DNA of 64,000 nt from Paenibacillus planticolens. Lineage in GTDB: Bacteria > Bacillota > Bacilli > Paenibacillales > NBRC-103111. Numbering within the stretch: position 1 is the first letter of the stretch; the number at the start of each line of letters is the position of its first letter. The notes beneath the pieces are model-generated. The model did not search any database. It was not told where the DNA came from and worked only from the letters and a program-made list of their open reading frames with translations. Below, in pieces: positions 33,908 through 42,053 of this stretch. The stretch covers positions 124,001 through 188,000 of the forward strand of contig NZ_WHNZ01000015.1 in assembly GCF_013141725.1 (NCBI RefSeq), written 5' to 3'. The translations under genes and the position numbers were made by a program.

Positions 33908-34194
33908 CATTTTTCCTCCTATGAATTCAAAATAAAGCTCATACAGAATCGACGCATCCATCTGAAGATGATCACATGCGCCTTTGCGGTGTGAGTGCTC
34001 GCATACCTGTCAGCCAGTTCGGTTCAGGAGCTCACTCCTAATAGTTCAAAATCACTCTACTGTGTTACCATACGTACAAACTATCCTAACCATTATAAAC
34101 CTCCGCGTAGGGAGGGGGCAATATGATGAACATGGACATAAATTGACAATCTTATTAATCTACAAGTTTTGCTGGCAGATTCACAAAAATATTA

Positions 34195-34223
34195 TTCCCA
34201 ATATTAACAAATTCCTGTATACT
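34195..34223 (+). promoter_or_regulatory. Candidate promoter of the Spo0E-like gene
   Basis: TTCCCA (34195-34200) and TATACT (34218-34223) with 17-bp spacing. In the ~350-bp gap between mqnE and this gene I see otherwise only a GGGAGGGGG followed by a 7-codon frame (ATG 34123), too short to call. Confidence 0.45.
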
Positions 34224-34263
34224 ATTGCAATGTGATTACGTAGGGTTAAAAGGTGATTATATC

Positions 34264-34443
34264 GTGCTAACATATTTTGTGACCGAACCGCAGGAACGAT
34301 TGGATATAGCTATCGAACAGCTTAGAGACCAAATGGTGACCTTAGGCACTGAATATGGTTTCCTGCACCCTGATGTACAGCAAGCCAGTCGAAAGCTGGA
34401 TCAGTTACTGCTGCAATATTATGCGCTACAACGGAAGCAGTAA
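34264..34443 (+). CDS. Spo0E-family aspartyl-phosphate phosphatase
   Basis: This 59-residue two-helix protein begins at GTG 34264 (AAGGTGA 8 bases upstream). It shows the family pattern: an LRDQM helix, the turn GFLHPDVQQASRKLDQLLLQYY, where Spo0E proteins have HP-x-V-x-x-x-S-x-x-LD, with arginine in place of the usual glutamine after the serine. Spo0E proteins dephosphorylate Spo0A~P and hold back sporulation. Its presence agrees with sda at 38.9 kb. Confidence 0.75.
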   Translation: MLTYFVTEPQERLDIAIEQLRDQMVTLGTEYGFLHPDVQQASRKLDQLLLQYYALQRKQ

Positions 34444-34483
34444 GCTTATGGCAACAATGGCTGGAATGTCTATGCAGATGCCC

Positions 34484-34512
34484 TTGAGCAATGCATTGAA
34501 TAGGAGTATACT
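34484..34512 (+). promoter_or_regulatory. Sigma-A promoter for the A-type iron-sulfur carrier
   Basis: TTGAGC (34484-34489) and TATACT (34507-34512), spacing exactly 17 bp, 76 bases before the gene start. The block AGGAGTATACTTGAT around the -10 recurs at 35066-35080 before the 35-aa gene. Confidence 0.65.
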
Positions 34513-34587
34513 TGATAGTAAGCATTACGAAACTTATGAATAATGCCAGTTTTCCTTGCAGGAGAACATCAAGGAGGGATTTCCGTT

Positions 34588-34959
34588 ATGATTAACATTA
34601 GCGAATCAGCGACAGATAAAATTAAAGAACTTTTGGCTTCTGAAGCATCACCGAATCTGTTCTTGCGACTAGGCGTCAAAGCAGGCGGCTGCAGCGGCTT
34701 TTCTTACGGCATGGGCTTCGATGATGATCAGAAGGATGATGATAAAGAATTTGACATTCACGGCCTGAAGGTTGTGGTGGACGCAGATAGCTCCAAATAT
34801 TTGTACGGCGTTGAGATCGACTATACGGATGCAGGCATGGGCGGTGGTTTCTCCATCAATAACCCGAATGCCGTAGCATCCTGCGGGTGCGGCTCTTCCT
34901 TCAAAGTGAAGGACGAAGAGGGCTTGGTTGAGAAGTGCGACGATAAAGTTGAAGCTTAA
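34588..34959 (+). CDS. yutM: A-type iron-sulfur carrier (HesB/IscA/ErpA family)
   Basis: This 123-residue protein has the three conserved cysteines of the family: GGCSGF (Cys33) and CGCGSSF near residue 100. It has an acidic insertion (DDDQKDDDKEF) and an acidic tail. It accepts and passes on Fe-S clusters. AAGGAGGG lies 7 bases before ATG 34588; the longer frame from 34543 overlaps the promoter region. It is one of several Fe-S and flavin genes in this part of the window. Confidence 0.88.
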   Translation: MINISESATDKIKELLASEASPNLFLRLGVKAGGCSGFSYGMGFDDDQKDDDKEFDIHGLKVVVDADSSKYLYGVEIDYTDAGMGGGFSINNPNAVASCGCGSSFKVKDEEGLVEKCDDKVEA

Positions 34960-34968
34960 AGAAAATTT

Positions 34969-35000
34969 GAGAGCGGCCTAAGGCTGCTCTCTTTTTTTTC
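34969..35000 (+). terminator. Rho-independent terminator after yutM
   Basis: GAGAGCGGCC pairs with GGCTGCTCTC around TAA, followed by eight T. Confidence 0.9.
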
Positions 35001-35120
35001 TATGTTATTTTTTCGGGACGAGGTGTTAAAGAATTAATCTTATTTTCATATTTCTCTCTTGCAGAAGGAGTATACTTGATGTAGTTCACAAATTAGACGA
35101 AAATGATAGGAGTGATTTTT

Positions 35121-35228
35121 GTGAAACTATTCAAAAATTTTCTGCAAGGATTTTTTTATGCTTTTATCTCAATTGGTGTTCTTCCGTTCTTATTGGTGAA
35201 AAGCATCCTTGAATCGTTCTATGGTTAA
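35121..35228 (+). CDS. Small membrane protein (35 aa)
   Basis: GTG 35121 with AGGAGTGA 6 bases upstream opens a 35-codon frame: amphipathic basic start (MKLFKNFLQG) and one membrane helix (FFYAFISIGVLPFLLV). A TATACT -10 box lies at 35071-35076. It is a good candidate for a small membrane protein; no homolog is known to me. Confidence 0.55.
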   Translation: MKLFKNFLQGFFYAFISIGVLPFLLVKSILESFYG

Positions 35229-35406
35229 TCGGAACCGAGTAGAGATGAATTGAGTCCTATAGAAGCATTCATTTATTGTAGGGGTAACCGGGAGGTTGCC
35301 CTTTTTGGTGTGTTTTGAATAAATCCATCCGTTCTGGAGTAGACCACTCGGGGGTAACTCTTTATTGCGTCTTATTTGCAGCTATCGGTATGCGCGAGCT
35401 AGTAGA

Positions 35407-35585
35407 GGGAACTGTGGTCCGCTATTTTGGCGAAAACAGGGTTTTCGCAGGTGGAAGGGAACTACAGTCCTCTATTTTGCCGTTTTCGGCAGAAAGGAGG
35501 GCTCCTGAGGCAAATAAGGCCCTGTAGTTTCCCCCAGAGCGAGAAGAAGGCCAATTTCGTACAAATAGTGCCCTGTAGTTCCCCA
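35407..35585. repeat. Dispersed repeat family B, copy 2
   Basis: Forward units at 35407-35428 (GGGAACTGTGGTCCGCTATTT) and 35457-35480, reversed units at 35511-35535 and 35561-35584. Order and spacing match copy 1 (8343-8521). The sequence from 35585 to 35725 also holds a loose direct repeat (CGTGTAAAGCAGTCCCC and CCCGTAAAGCAGTCCCC) and no gene. Confidence 0.8.
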
Positions 35586-35725
35586 AACACCCCGCGCTAA
35601 ATGGCCGTGTAAAGCAGTCCCCCGTACACTCATTCTGTAGCGCTGTACCCGTATCCCCCGAACGCCTCCCACTCTACAGCCCCGTAAAGCAGTCCCCGAC
35701 TCCGGCCCTCTACCGCCGAGACCCT

Positions 35726-36409
35726 CTAGCGGAGCCACCAAACTCCTGCGCACTCCGGAAGCTGCCGCCATCCTTCTTGCACAACTTGGTCAGCTAGATC
35801 ATCCCCAAAGAAAAATCTGCTCAGCCGCTCAGCTTCTTCCAAGCTATCGAAATCATAATCAGTCCGAATCCACGTATGGGACATACCGAATTCCTTTTCA
35901 AGCATTTCAAAATAGGCCTGCAAAAAACTCGGCGGATTGGGAGCCGTTGAACCCGTTCCGAAGTTCTCGAAAATAATAACGCTGCCGCCAGGGCGAAGAA
36001 CGCGCTTGATCTCCGCCATCACCTGCCGGATATTCCGTTCCCAGTCAGGAAGGTTTGTGCTTCCTAAATAACAGATGCTCCAGCCGGATACAATTAAATC
36101 ATAGCTGCCCGAACTGACTGGGAGAGCCCGGTGATCGGCAACCTGGGTGCTCCAGCTGTGCAAGCCGGCTTTTTGAAGCTTAGCTGCCGTTACGTTTAAC
36201 ATGGCTTCTGAGTCGTCAAGCGCTAAGATTGATTTAGCTTTTGGAGCGAGCACACAGGTCAGTCTCCCTGAGCCGGCTCCCAGATCCAGGATGTCCAGGC
36301 CTTCAACTGGCTGAATGGCTTCGATGACATCCAAGAGACTGGGCTGCTTAGAAATGAGCAGATCATAAGTTTCCGCCTGTGATTGATAAATTTCTTCATG
36401 GTTGGGCAT
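35726..36409 (-). CDS. Class I SAM-dependent methyltransferase
   Basis: This 227-residue protein has the SAM-binding motif LDLGAGSGRLT near residue 41, the acidic motif II (ALDDSEAML) and YDLIVSGWSICYL, the usual layout of methyltransferase type 11 proteins. The substrate is unknown. AGGAGG lies about 10 bases upstream. Its upstream region carries TTAACGTAAGG, also found before the adjacent MerR-methyltransferase gene, so both may be controlled together. Confidence 0.85.
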   Translation of the reverse strand: MPNHEEIYQSQAETYDLLISKQPSLLDVIEAIQPVEGLDILDLGAGSGRLTCVLAPKAKSILALDDSEAMLNVTAAKLQKAGLHSWSTQVADHRALPVSSGSYDLIVSGWSICYLGSTNLPDWERNIRQVMAEIKRVLRPGGSVIIFENFGTGSTAPNPPSFLQAYFEMLEKEFGMSHTWIRTDYDFDSLEEAERLSRFFFGDDLADQVVQEGWRQLPECAGVWWLR

Positions 36410-36455
36410 TGTTTCATTTCCTCCTTAAGTTATCGCTGCATAAACATCGTAAGGA

Positions 36456-36466
36456 TTAACGTAAGG
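36456..36466. promoter_or_regulatory. TTAACGTAAGG element before the methyltransferase gene
   Basis: The 11-mer at 36456-36466 is repeated exactly at 37574-37584 before the MerR fusion gene. Here a second CGTAAGG lies 10 bases away (36448-36454). Confidence 0.5.
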
Positions 36467-36484
36467 AGAAGGTCAAGCATTTAT

Positions 36485-37540
36485 TTATCGAATTGGAACC
36501 GCATAAACAATAGTCAACAACTCATTCAGTTGTCTATGTTTTGTGATATAACCGTTTTCTTCAAACCAGTTCAGTAGTAGGGAACTCATCGCGTAGTATT
36601 CATTTTGAATCATTTGGATGTCATCGTTCTTGCCTAGTTGCTCTAAATCAGCAATGTACTGTTCTTTGTGCGCTTCATTAACGAACATCAAATCCGTGAT
36701 GCATATTCGACCGTGCGGCTTTAATACGCGGCGCATTTCGCTTAAAGCCAGCACTTTCTGTTCATCGGAAATATGGTGCAAGGCAAAGCTGGTTACAAGG
36801 AAGTCAAACTGTCCGTCCAAATAGGGGATCGCAAGAAAGTTCCCAAGCTTTAGCTCCATTTGAGGATGTTTGCGCCCACAGTGCTTTAGCATTTCTTTGG
36901 ATTGGTCGATACCTGCCATTGAAATGCCCTTATCTAGGAACTTTGCCGCTAAATTCCCCGTTCCCGTGCCGATGTCCAGTCCTCGTTCGCCTGCTTTTGG
37001 AGCCACCCAGTCAGCCGTTAGTTGAAGAGCTTTCTCATAGTCCTTATATTCTCTATCATTATTAGTAACATTGTTGTCATGTGTTTGGGCTTGATGGTCG
37101 AAATTCCATTTGTCGCTCCAATTTTTCCTGGTCTCTCTTAACCTTTTGGATCCCTCGGCGAGCAGGAAAATACCGTCTAAAGGAAGGGTTGGTTGATGTT
37201 TCAAAAGATCGATCATCGTATCGGTTGTTTCAATGATCTGTTTCAGCTCCAGCCACTGGGAAAAGATGATGGATCGCTGCATTTCCAAATAATATTGCAG
37301 TTGTTCGGTATCTTCTTGGTCTTCTTCGTCAGCTTGAGGCAATGCTGCTTTAATGTCTTCGATTGTCATCCCAGCTTCTCTTAAGGAAATAATCGTCTGT
37401 AAGCGCCATACTTCCTTTTCCGTAAATGTTCGATATAAATTGTGCTCCTGTTTATGCGGAGAGATCAGCCCTTTTTGTTCATAAAAGCGAATGGCTCTTG
37501 GAGAAATGTTAAGTTTAGCTGCTAATTCTTTGATTTTCAT
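36485..37540 (-). CDS. MerR regulator fused to a SAM-dependent methyltransferase
   Basis: This 351-residue protein joins an N-terminal MerR helix-turn-helix domain (residues 1-70: IKELAAKLNISPRAIRFYEQKGL) with a dimerisation helix (about 75-120) to a class I methyltransferase (about 160-351: LDIGTGTGNLAAKF, then ALHHISDEQKVLALSEMRRVLKPHG). The methyltransferase part may sense or modify a ligand while the MerR part controls transcription. It lies upstream of a separate methyltransferase on the same strand. Confidence 0.88.
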   Translation of the reverse strand: MKIKELAAKLNISPRAIRFYEQKGLISPHKQEHNLYRTFTEKEVWRLQTIISLREAGMTIEDIKAALPQADEEDQEDTEQLQYYLEMQRSIIFSQWLELKQIIETTDTMIDLLKHQPTLPLDGIFLLAEGSKRLRETRKNWSDKWNFDHQAQTHDNNVTNNDREYKDYEKALQLTADWVAPKAGERGLDIGTGTGNLAAKFLDKGISMAGIDQSKEMLKHCGRKHPQMELKLGNFLAIPYLDGQFDFLVTSFALHHISDEQKVLALSEMRRVLKPHGRICITDLMFVNEAHKEQYIADLEQLGKNDDIQMIQNEYYAMSSLLLNWFEENGYITKHRQLNELLTIVYAVPIR

Positions 37541-37570
37541 AATAAAATCAACCCTCCCTTCACTTAATAA

Positions 37571-37585
37571 ACCTTAACGTAAGGT
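37571..37585. promoter_or_regulatory. MerR-type palindrome before the fusion gene
   Basis: ACCTTA-ACG-TAAGGT is a perfect 6-bp-arm palindrome 31 bases upstream of the gene start, of the kind MerR proteins bind between -35 and -10. Confidence 0.6.
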
Positions 37586-37688
37586 AAAAGTAAAGTGGGT
37601 TTGAATCATATAAGTGGAACCTTTTTCTCATAGAAGAATAAAATAGATTGAGAGTATGCTAGCTTACACTAGGAAGTGGGGTGAGTGT

Positions 37689-38369
37689 ATGGCAACCAGA
37701 CAAGCATTTATCGAGCTCGTTGTGCCGATTGCTGTAAAGCTGCGCTTGGAAAATTCTCCGATTTTCCCTTCAGTCCGCATCGCACAGGCGATTTTGGAGA
37801 CAGGTGGAACTGTGAATGCGTGGAACAATTTGGTGGGTTATAAGGTGGGCAACGGCGTGCTTACGCCATATTGGCAGGGTGACCGGGTTTCGGCATTAAC
37901 CTGGGAAATCATAAACGGAACGCGCTACGACAACGTGCCTAGTGATTTCCGCGCGTATCCTACGATTGTAGCAGGGTTTAGGGATCAAGATCTGCTATTT
38001 CAGTCTTCACGTTATGTAACTGTTCGTAATGCCAAAAGTCCAGGAGAACAAACGCAAGCTTTGCAAAACAGCGGATACGCCACGGATACTGCTTATGCAA
38101 GCAAGCTGAATAGTTTGATTCAAAGCAACGGATTAACGCGGTATGATGAGGAGGTTATTAAAATGTTAGAGCAACTGCAGGCGCAAATAGCAGCCTTACA
38201 AACCAGAGTAAGCGCATTAGAGGGGCAAGCGTCGCTGAAAGAAGTTCCGGCATGGGCCAAGGGTGCGGTGGACGCGGCGGTAAAAGCGGGTCTTATCGAT
38301 ACCCCCAATGATGGAAGCTATGATTTTTACCGATTGTTAACGGTGCTGCATCGTAAAGGCTTAATCTAA
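37689..38369 (+). CDS. Glucosaminidase-domain cell wall hydrolase
   Basis: This 226-residue protein has a GH73-type N-acetylglucosaminidase domain (about 5-145), with candidate catalytic Glu in AQAILETGG and the later YATDTAYASKLNSLI that closes such domains. A short heptad coiled coil follows (LEQLQAQIAALQTRVSALEG), then a C-terminal module (PAWAKGAVDAAVKAGLID) like those of phage-type or Paenibacillus lysins. No signal peptide is seen, so export is unclear; holin-dependent release or lysis is possible. Confidence 0.8.
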   Translation: MATRQAFIELVVPIAVKLRLENSPIFPSVRIAQAILETGGTVNAWNNLVGYKVGNGVLTPYWQGDRVSALTWEIINGTRYDNVPSDFRAYPTIVAGFRDQDLLFQSSRYVTVRNAKSPGEQTQALQNSGYATDTAYASKLNSLIQSNGLTRYDEEVIKMLEQLQAQIAALQTRVSALEGQASLKEVPAWAKGAVDAAVKAGLIDTPNDGSYDFYRLLTVLHRKGLI

Positions 38370-38416
38370 GAAACATAGTTGAAAAAAAAAGAGCCGCATG
38401 TGACGGGGAAAGATTC

Positions 38417-38578
38417 CTAGTACACGATGCGGCCTTTAATTTTGACGTTTTCGCCATATTTAGCTTTCATAAGTTTGCTTTGCTCTAACATAAACGAATA
38501 GATTTCTTTCAAACGGTTCTTCTTGGGCTTAATCGTTTCTTTGATTTCACCATTCAGTACAATATCATAGACGATCAT
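38417..38578 (-). CDS. Small conserved-looking protein (53 aa)
   Basis: ATG 38578 follows AAGGAGTGA with good spacing. The 53 residues begin MIVYDIVLNGEIKETIKPKK and look like a small beta-hairpin plus helix. No family recognised. An imperfect GCCGCAT/ATGCGGC stem over its stop codon may serve as a terminator. Confidence 0.6.
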   Translation of the reverse strand: MIVYDIVLNGEIKETIKPKKNRLKEIYSFMLEQSKLMKAKYGENVKIKGRIVY

Positions 38579-38750
38579 GGCAATCACTCCTTTATTTAAC
38601 TTTCTACTAACATTGTAAGCGATGAATATTAACTGGCGATTAAAATTTCTTTTCAAATTTGTGAACTATATGAAGGGAACATTAAGTTTTACAACGTTTT
38701 GTAAGAAAATAGTGATCAATTTTTTTTATCGAATGCCGGGCTGCCAAGCG

Positions 38751-38849
38751 TGTGTATAACTTTATACACAATATCCCCCAAGCTTTTATAACGTTTAGGA
38801 GGGATATCAACAAATTACCCACAGGATATGCACACTATTCTGTGGATAA
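38751..38849. promoter_or_regulatory. Four DnaA boxes upstream of sda
   Basis: TGTGTATAA (38751-38759, reverse of TTATACACA), TTATACACA (38762-38770), TTACCCACA (38815-38823, one mismatch to TTATNCACA) and TGTGGATAA (38841-38849, reverse of TTATCCACA). In Bacillus, sda is switched on through DnaA bound to such boxes. TATAAT at 38884-38889 is the likely -10. The first two boxes form a 20-bp palindrome. Confidence 0.8.
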
Positions 38850-38917
38850 AGGAACAGTTGTTCTATTATTAACCCCATGATAATATAATTACAAATTATA
38901 GAATAAAGGTGATTTCA

Positions 38918-39073
38918 GTGAGACAAATTAGCGACGAAACATTGATCGACTCTTATTACAAAGCACTAGACTTAAGACTAGAATCAGATTTTGTTGATTT
39001 ATTGCTCGCCGAAATTCAGAGACGGAATTTGAAACTGCAAGTCTACATCAAGGATGGAACTCCTCTGAATTAG
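38918..39073 (+). CDS. sda: Sporulation checkpoint protein Sda
   Basis: This 51-residue protein starts at GTG 38918 with AAGGTGA upstream. MRQISDETLIDSYYKALDLR followed by a second helix FVDLLLAEIQRR matches the helical hairpin of Bacillus Sda (MRKLSDELLIESYFKA...). Sda binds the sporulation kinase KinA and stops entry into sporulation when replication is disturbed. The four DnaA boxes upstream support this identification. Confidence 0.9.
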   Translation: MRQISDETLIDSYYKALDLRLESDFVDLLLAEIQRRNLKLQVYIKDGTPLN

Positions 39074-39112
39074 AGCTTGTGAACGTATTGATCATCTACG
39101 AGAAGCGCATTT

Positions 39113-39364
39113 TCATAGATATTGTACCTGGATAGTTAAACTGTGAGAACAATCGGGGCAATTGAGCAAATGAAGGCATTGATCATCATGACCCGATAGT
39201 GTGCTGTCCGAATCCGACATCGAGGGCCCGTCAATCTCCCGATATGGGGAGTAGGGACCGAGGTAGTCGCTTAGTCTCCCGCCATCACACATAGCATGCG
39301 AGCACACGGGGCATTCGGTGGTTAATTCCTGCAAGCCATTGCAAACCGGACATATATAAGACAA
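39113..39364 (-). CDS. Zinc-ribbon protein, TTG start
   Basis: This 83-residue protein has three Cys pairs: CPVCNG, CPVCSHAMCDGG and CLHLLNCPDC, an arrangement for one or two zinc sites, plus an acidic middle. The TTG start has AGGAGG 9 bases upstream, and that site lies within a long hairpin (39366-39407). The family occurs, to my memory, in other Bacillota but has no known function. It follows yumC on the minus strand. Confidence 0.65.
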   Translation of the reverse strand: MSYICPVCNGLQELTTECPVCSHAMCDGGRLSDYLGPYSPYREIDGPSMSDSDSTLSGHDDQCLHLLNCPDCSHSLTIQVQYL

Positions 39365-39365
39365 A

Positions 39366-39412
39366 GGGGTATTCCTCCTAATCCGAAGATTAGGAATAGA
39401 ATACCCCTTTTT
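39366..39412. terminator. Two-tier hairpin between yumC and the zinc-ribbon gene
   Basis: GGGGTATTC (39366-39374) pairs with GAATACCCC (39399-39407); inside it CCTAATC pairs with GATTAGG around CGAA. On the plus strand five T follow, so it can terminate plus-strand transcripts. On the minus strand it lies just before the zinc-ribbon gene and holds that gene's AGGAGG (39374-39379) at the junction of the two stems, so it could instead control translation. Confidence 0.7.
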
Positions 39413-39423
39413 ATGTAGATTGA

Positions 39424-40425
39424 TTAAAATTTCAAGTTCGAGCTATGTCCTGGTGAAAGTTTAGCCGTCGGGTCAATATAAACTTTAGCATTGTTAATCG
39501 CCGTAGGTGCTTCGCCGAAGCCAACAGCAATTAATTTTAATTTGCCAGGATATGTCGTGATGTCCCCGGCAGCGAAGATACCCGGAATGTTGGTTTCCAT
39601 TCTGGAATCAACGACGATCGAGCCATTCTCGATGTTAAGGCCCCACTCGGCAATCGGTCCAAGGGAGGATACGAATCCGAAGTTTACAATAACGGCATCG
39701 ACATCATGAACCGTTTCTTCGCCGGATTTAATATCTTTGAGCGTGACTTGCTCAATACGGTCGCTGCCATGAAGTTTCGTAATTTCTGTCGGCGTTACGA
39801 CATTTACTTTGGATTTCATCAGGTTATCGACACTGTGTTCGTGAGCGCGGAATTTATCGCGGCGGTGGATAAGCGTTACTTTCTCAGCAACCGGCTCCAG
39901 CATAAGCGCCCAGTCTACCGCGGAATCGCCGCCGCCGCTGATCACTACTTTTTGACCGGCGAAAGCATTCAGATCGCTTACGAAATAGTGAAGGTTCTTT
40001 TTCTCGAATTGCGCAGCTTCCGGAAGTTCCAAACGACGTGGTTCAAATGCGCCTACTCCGCCGGTAATAATAACTGCACGGCTCGTATGAGTGCCTTTGT
40101 CCGTCGTGATCTCAAAGAGACGCTCCTCTTTCTTGACAACTTGGTGTACTTTCTCTTCCAGACATACATCTATTGGAAAGTGTTTCATTTGAGCGAGTAA
40201 GTTATTGACTAAATCTTGCGCCGTTACTTTAGGGAATCCGGCTACGTCATAAATGTACTTCTCAGGGTATAGAGCAGCGAGTTGTCCGCCAAGCTGCGGC
40301 ATGCTCTCAATAATTTTCACGGATGCTTGACGCATACCCGCGTAGAAGGATGCGAACATACCGGCCGGGCCACCGCCGATGACGATAATATCGACGATGT
40401 CTTGATTAGTTTCTCTCTCGATCAT
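39424..40425 (-). CDS. yumC: Ferredoxin/flavodoxin-NADP reductase (thioredoxin reductase-like)
   Basis: This 333-residue flavoprotein has FAD-binding [18 protein letters not shown] and NADPH-binding [14 protein letters not shown], and lacks the CxxC of thioredoxin reductase, so it is a YumC-type ferredoxin reductase. The C-terminal ending [13 protein letters not shown] is characteristic. ATG 40425 has GGAGGAG upstream. TATAAT (reading 40499-40494) may be its -10 box. It supplies reduced ferredoxin or flavodoxin from NADPH. Confidence 0.9.
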   Translation of the reverse strand: MIERETNQDIVDIIVIGGGPAGMFASFYAGMRQASVKIIESMPQLGGQLAALYPEKYIYDVAGFPKVTAQDLVNNLLAQMKHFPIDVCLEEKVHQVVKKEERLFEITTDKGTHTSRAVIITGGVGAFEPRRLELPEAAQFEKKNLHYFVSDLNAFAGQKVVISGGGDSAVDWALMLEPVAEKVTLIHRRDKFRAHEHSVDNLMKSKVNVVTPTEITKLHGSDRIEQVTLKDIKSGEETVHDVDAVIVNFGFVSSLGPIAEWGLNIENGSIVVDSRMETNIPGIFAAGDITTYPGKLKLIAVGFGEAPTAINNAKVYIDPTAKLSPGHSSNLKF

Positions 40426-40768
40426 GATTAAACTCCTCCGATTCATTTCCTTTGATGTGCGATAATTCTGAGAATTGCCACAATCATTATTTCATTATAA
40501 ACGTCTCTTTAAATGAAGGAAACAGAAAAGTGTGATTTCTTTATATAATTCGCTTATAAATATGATAAGTAATGCTTACAATGGTTGGACAAGCCAGAAT
40601 GGGCTGTAAGCTTGATTTTAAGCCAAAATAGCACTTGATCTTTACTAATTAAAATTATATTATATCATGAGAATCGGTTTACCATGTTGTGACGAATTTC
40701 ATTCTGTTTCATCATAAATCACTACGTGTGAGTGCAAACTAGAAGCAATATACCACCTTTGAAGCTGT

Positions 40769-40786
40769 TTGTGTAATTTTTCACAA
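40769..40786. promoter_or_regulatory. Rex operator before yumB
   Basis: TTGTGTAATTTTTCACAA matches the Rex consensus TTGTGAA-N4-TTCACAA with a single mismatch, 50 bases before the NADH dehydrogenase start. In Bacillus, Rex senses NADH/NAD+ and represses ndh. A poorer half-match (TTGTGACGAATTTCA) lies near 40690. The rest of the 410-bp gap is AT-rich with no gene. Confidence 0.75.
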
Positions 40787-40835
40787 GATAGAGAAACCAT
40801 GGGACAATAAAATCGGATATGGAAGTGAGAGAAAC

Positions 40836-42026
40836 ATGAGTAGAATACCAAGAATCGTTATTCTAGGAGCCGGGTATGGCGGGATTCTTTCTGCAATTCG
40901 TTTGCAAAAAGAGTTAAATTACAATGAAGCTGATGTAACACTCGTTAACAAGCATGATTATCATTACATTACCACGCATCTCCATATGCCTGCGGCAGGG
41001 ACGGATAATCCTGAAAATGCACGCGTGAACATTTTGAAACTAATCGACGAGTTCAAAGTGGATTTCGTGAAATCGACTGTTACGCAAATCCGTCCGCATG
41101 AGAAAAAAGTTATTCTCGAAGACGGTACGCTTTCTTACGACTACCTAGTTATCGGTCTTGGTGGCGAAGCTGAAACGTTCGGTATCCCTGGACTTAAAGA
41201 AAATGCGCTCAATATTCGCAGCATTAACAGCGTCCGCTTTATTCGCGAGCACATTGAGTATCAATTCGCGAAGTACAAGCGTGAGCCGGATCGTAAGGAT
41301 TACCTGACATTCGTTATCGGTGGAGCCGGTTTTACCGGTATTGAGTTCATCGGTGAGCTTGCAGATCGTATTCCACAGCTTTGCAAAGAGTTCGACGTCG
41401 ATCCTTCCCTCGTGAAGATTTATAATATTGAAGCGGCTCCAACCGCATTGCCGGGCTTTGATCCGGAGCTGGTTGAGTACGCGATGAAAGTTTTGACAGA
41501 CAAAGGCATCACGTTCAAAATCGGTACAGCGATTAAAGAATGCACACCGGAAGGTGTTCTTATCGCGGGCGATGAGTTTATTAAAGCTGCTACGGTTGTA
41601 TGGACAGGCGGTATCCGCGGTAACCACATGCTGGATGAAGCCGGTTTTGAAACGATGCGCGGCAGAATTAAAGTCGATGAGTTCCTGCGGGCCCCTCAAT
41701 TCGACAATATCTATGTTGTAGGCGACTGTTCCATCGTCATGAACGATGAAGGCAGACCATTCCCTCCAACAGCGCAAATCGCGATGCAGCAAGGTGAAGC
41801 TGTCGCTCATAACCTGATTGCTTCCATTCGCGGTTCGCAAATGAAAACTTTCAAATTCTCCAACAAAGGTACGGTTGCATCCCTAGGCAAAGGCCAAGCG
41901 ATCGGTATCGTTGGTTCCCGCAAACTCAAAGGCAACGTGGCAGCCATGATGAAAAAAGTGGTTGATATGCGATACCTCTACATTATTGGCGGAATTCCGC
42001 TCGTTATTCGCAAAGGGCGTTTCTAG
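40836..42026 (+). CDS. yumB: Type II NADH dehydrogenase
   Basis: This 396-residue protein has two Rossmann motifs (VILGAGYGGILSAIRL and FVIGGAGFTGIEFIGEL), the quinone-site stretch PPTAQIAMQQGE and a C-terminal amphipathic region (VVDMRYLYIIGGIPLV) that would attach it to the membrane. It passes electrons from NADH to menaquinone without pumping protons. The Rex site upstream and the yuiB gene 1.3 kb downstream fit the Bacillus yumB/ndh group. Confidence 0.9.
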   Translation: MSRIPRIVILGAGYGGILSAIRLQKELNYNEADVTLVNKHDYHYITTHLHMPAAGTDNPENARVNILKLIDEFKVDFVKSTVTQIRPHEKKVILEDGTLSYDYLVIGLGGEAETFGIPGLKENALNIRSINSVRFIREHIEYQFAKYKREPDRKDYLTFVIGGAGFTGIEFIGELADRIPQLCKEFDVDPSLVKIYNIEAAPTALPGFDPELVEYAMKVLTDKGITFKIGTAIKECTPEGVLIAGDEFIKAATVVWTGGIRGNHMLDEAGFETMRGRIKVDEFLRAPQFDNIYVVGDCSIVMNDEGRPFPPTAQIAMQQGEAVAHNLIASIRGSQMKTFKFSNKGTVASLGKGQAIGIVGSRKLKGNVAAMMKKVVDMRYLYIIGGIPLVIRKGRF

Positions 42027-42053
42027 TCATCATTCGTAAACGGGGGGATCGCC

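Noticed and set aside
34123..34146. A 7-codon frame after GGGAGGGGG upstream of the Spo0E-like gene
   Set aside because: The binding site looks strong but the peptide is too short to judge and ends before the likely promoter of the next gene.
35472..35771. A minus-strand frame across repeat B2 and its right flank
   Set aside because: It lies mostly in repeats and overlaps the end of the methyltransferase gene; no start signal.
37689..38369. The glucosaminidase gene as a sign of a prophage
   Set aside because: No other phage gene, integrase or attachment site is nearby; such lysins also occur as single chromosomal genes.
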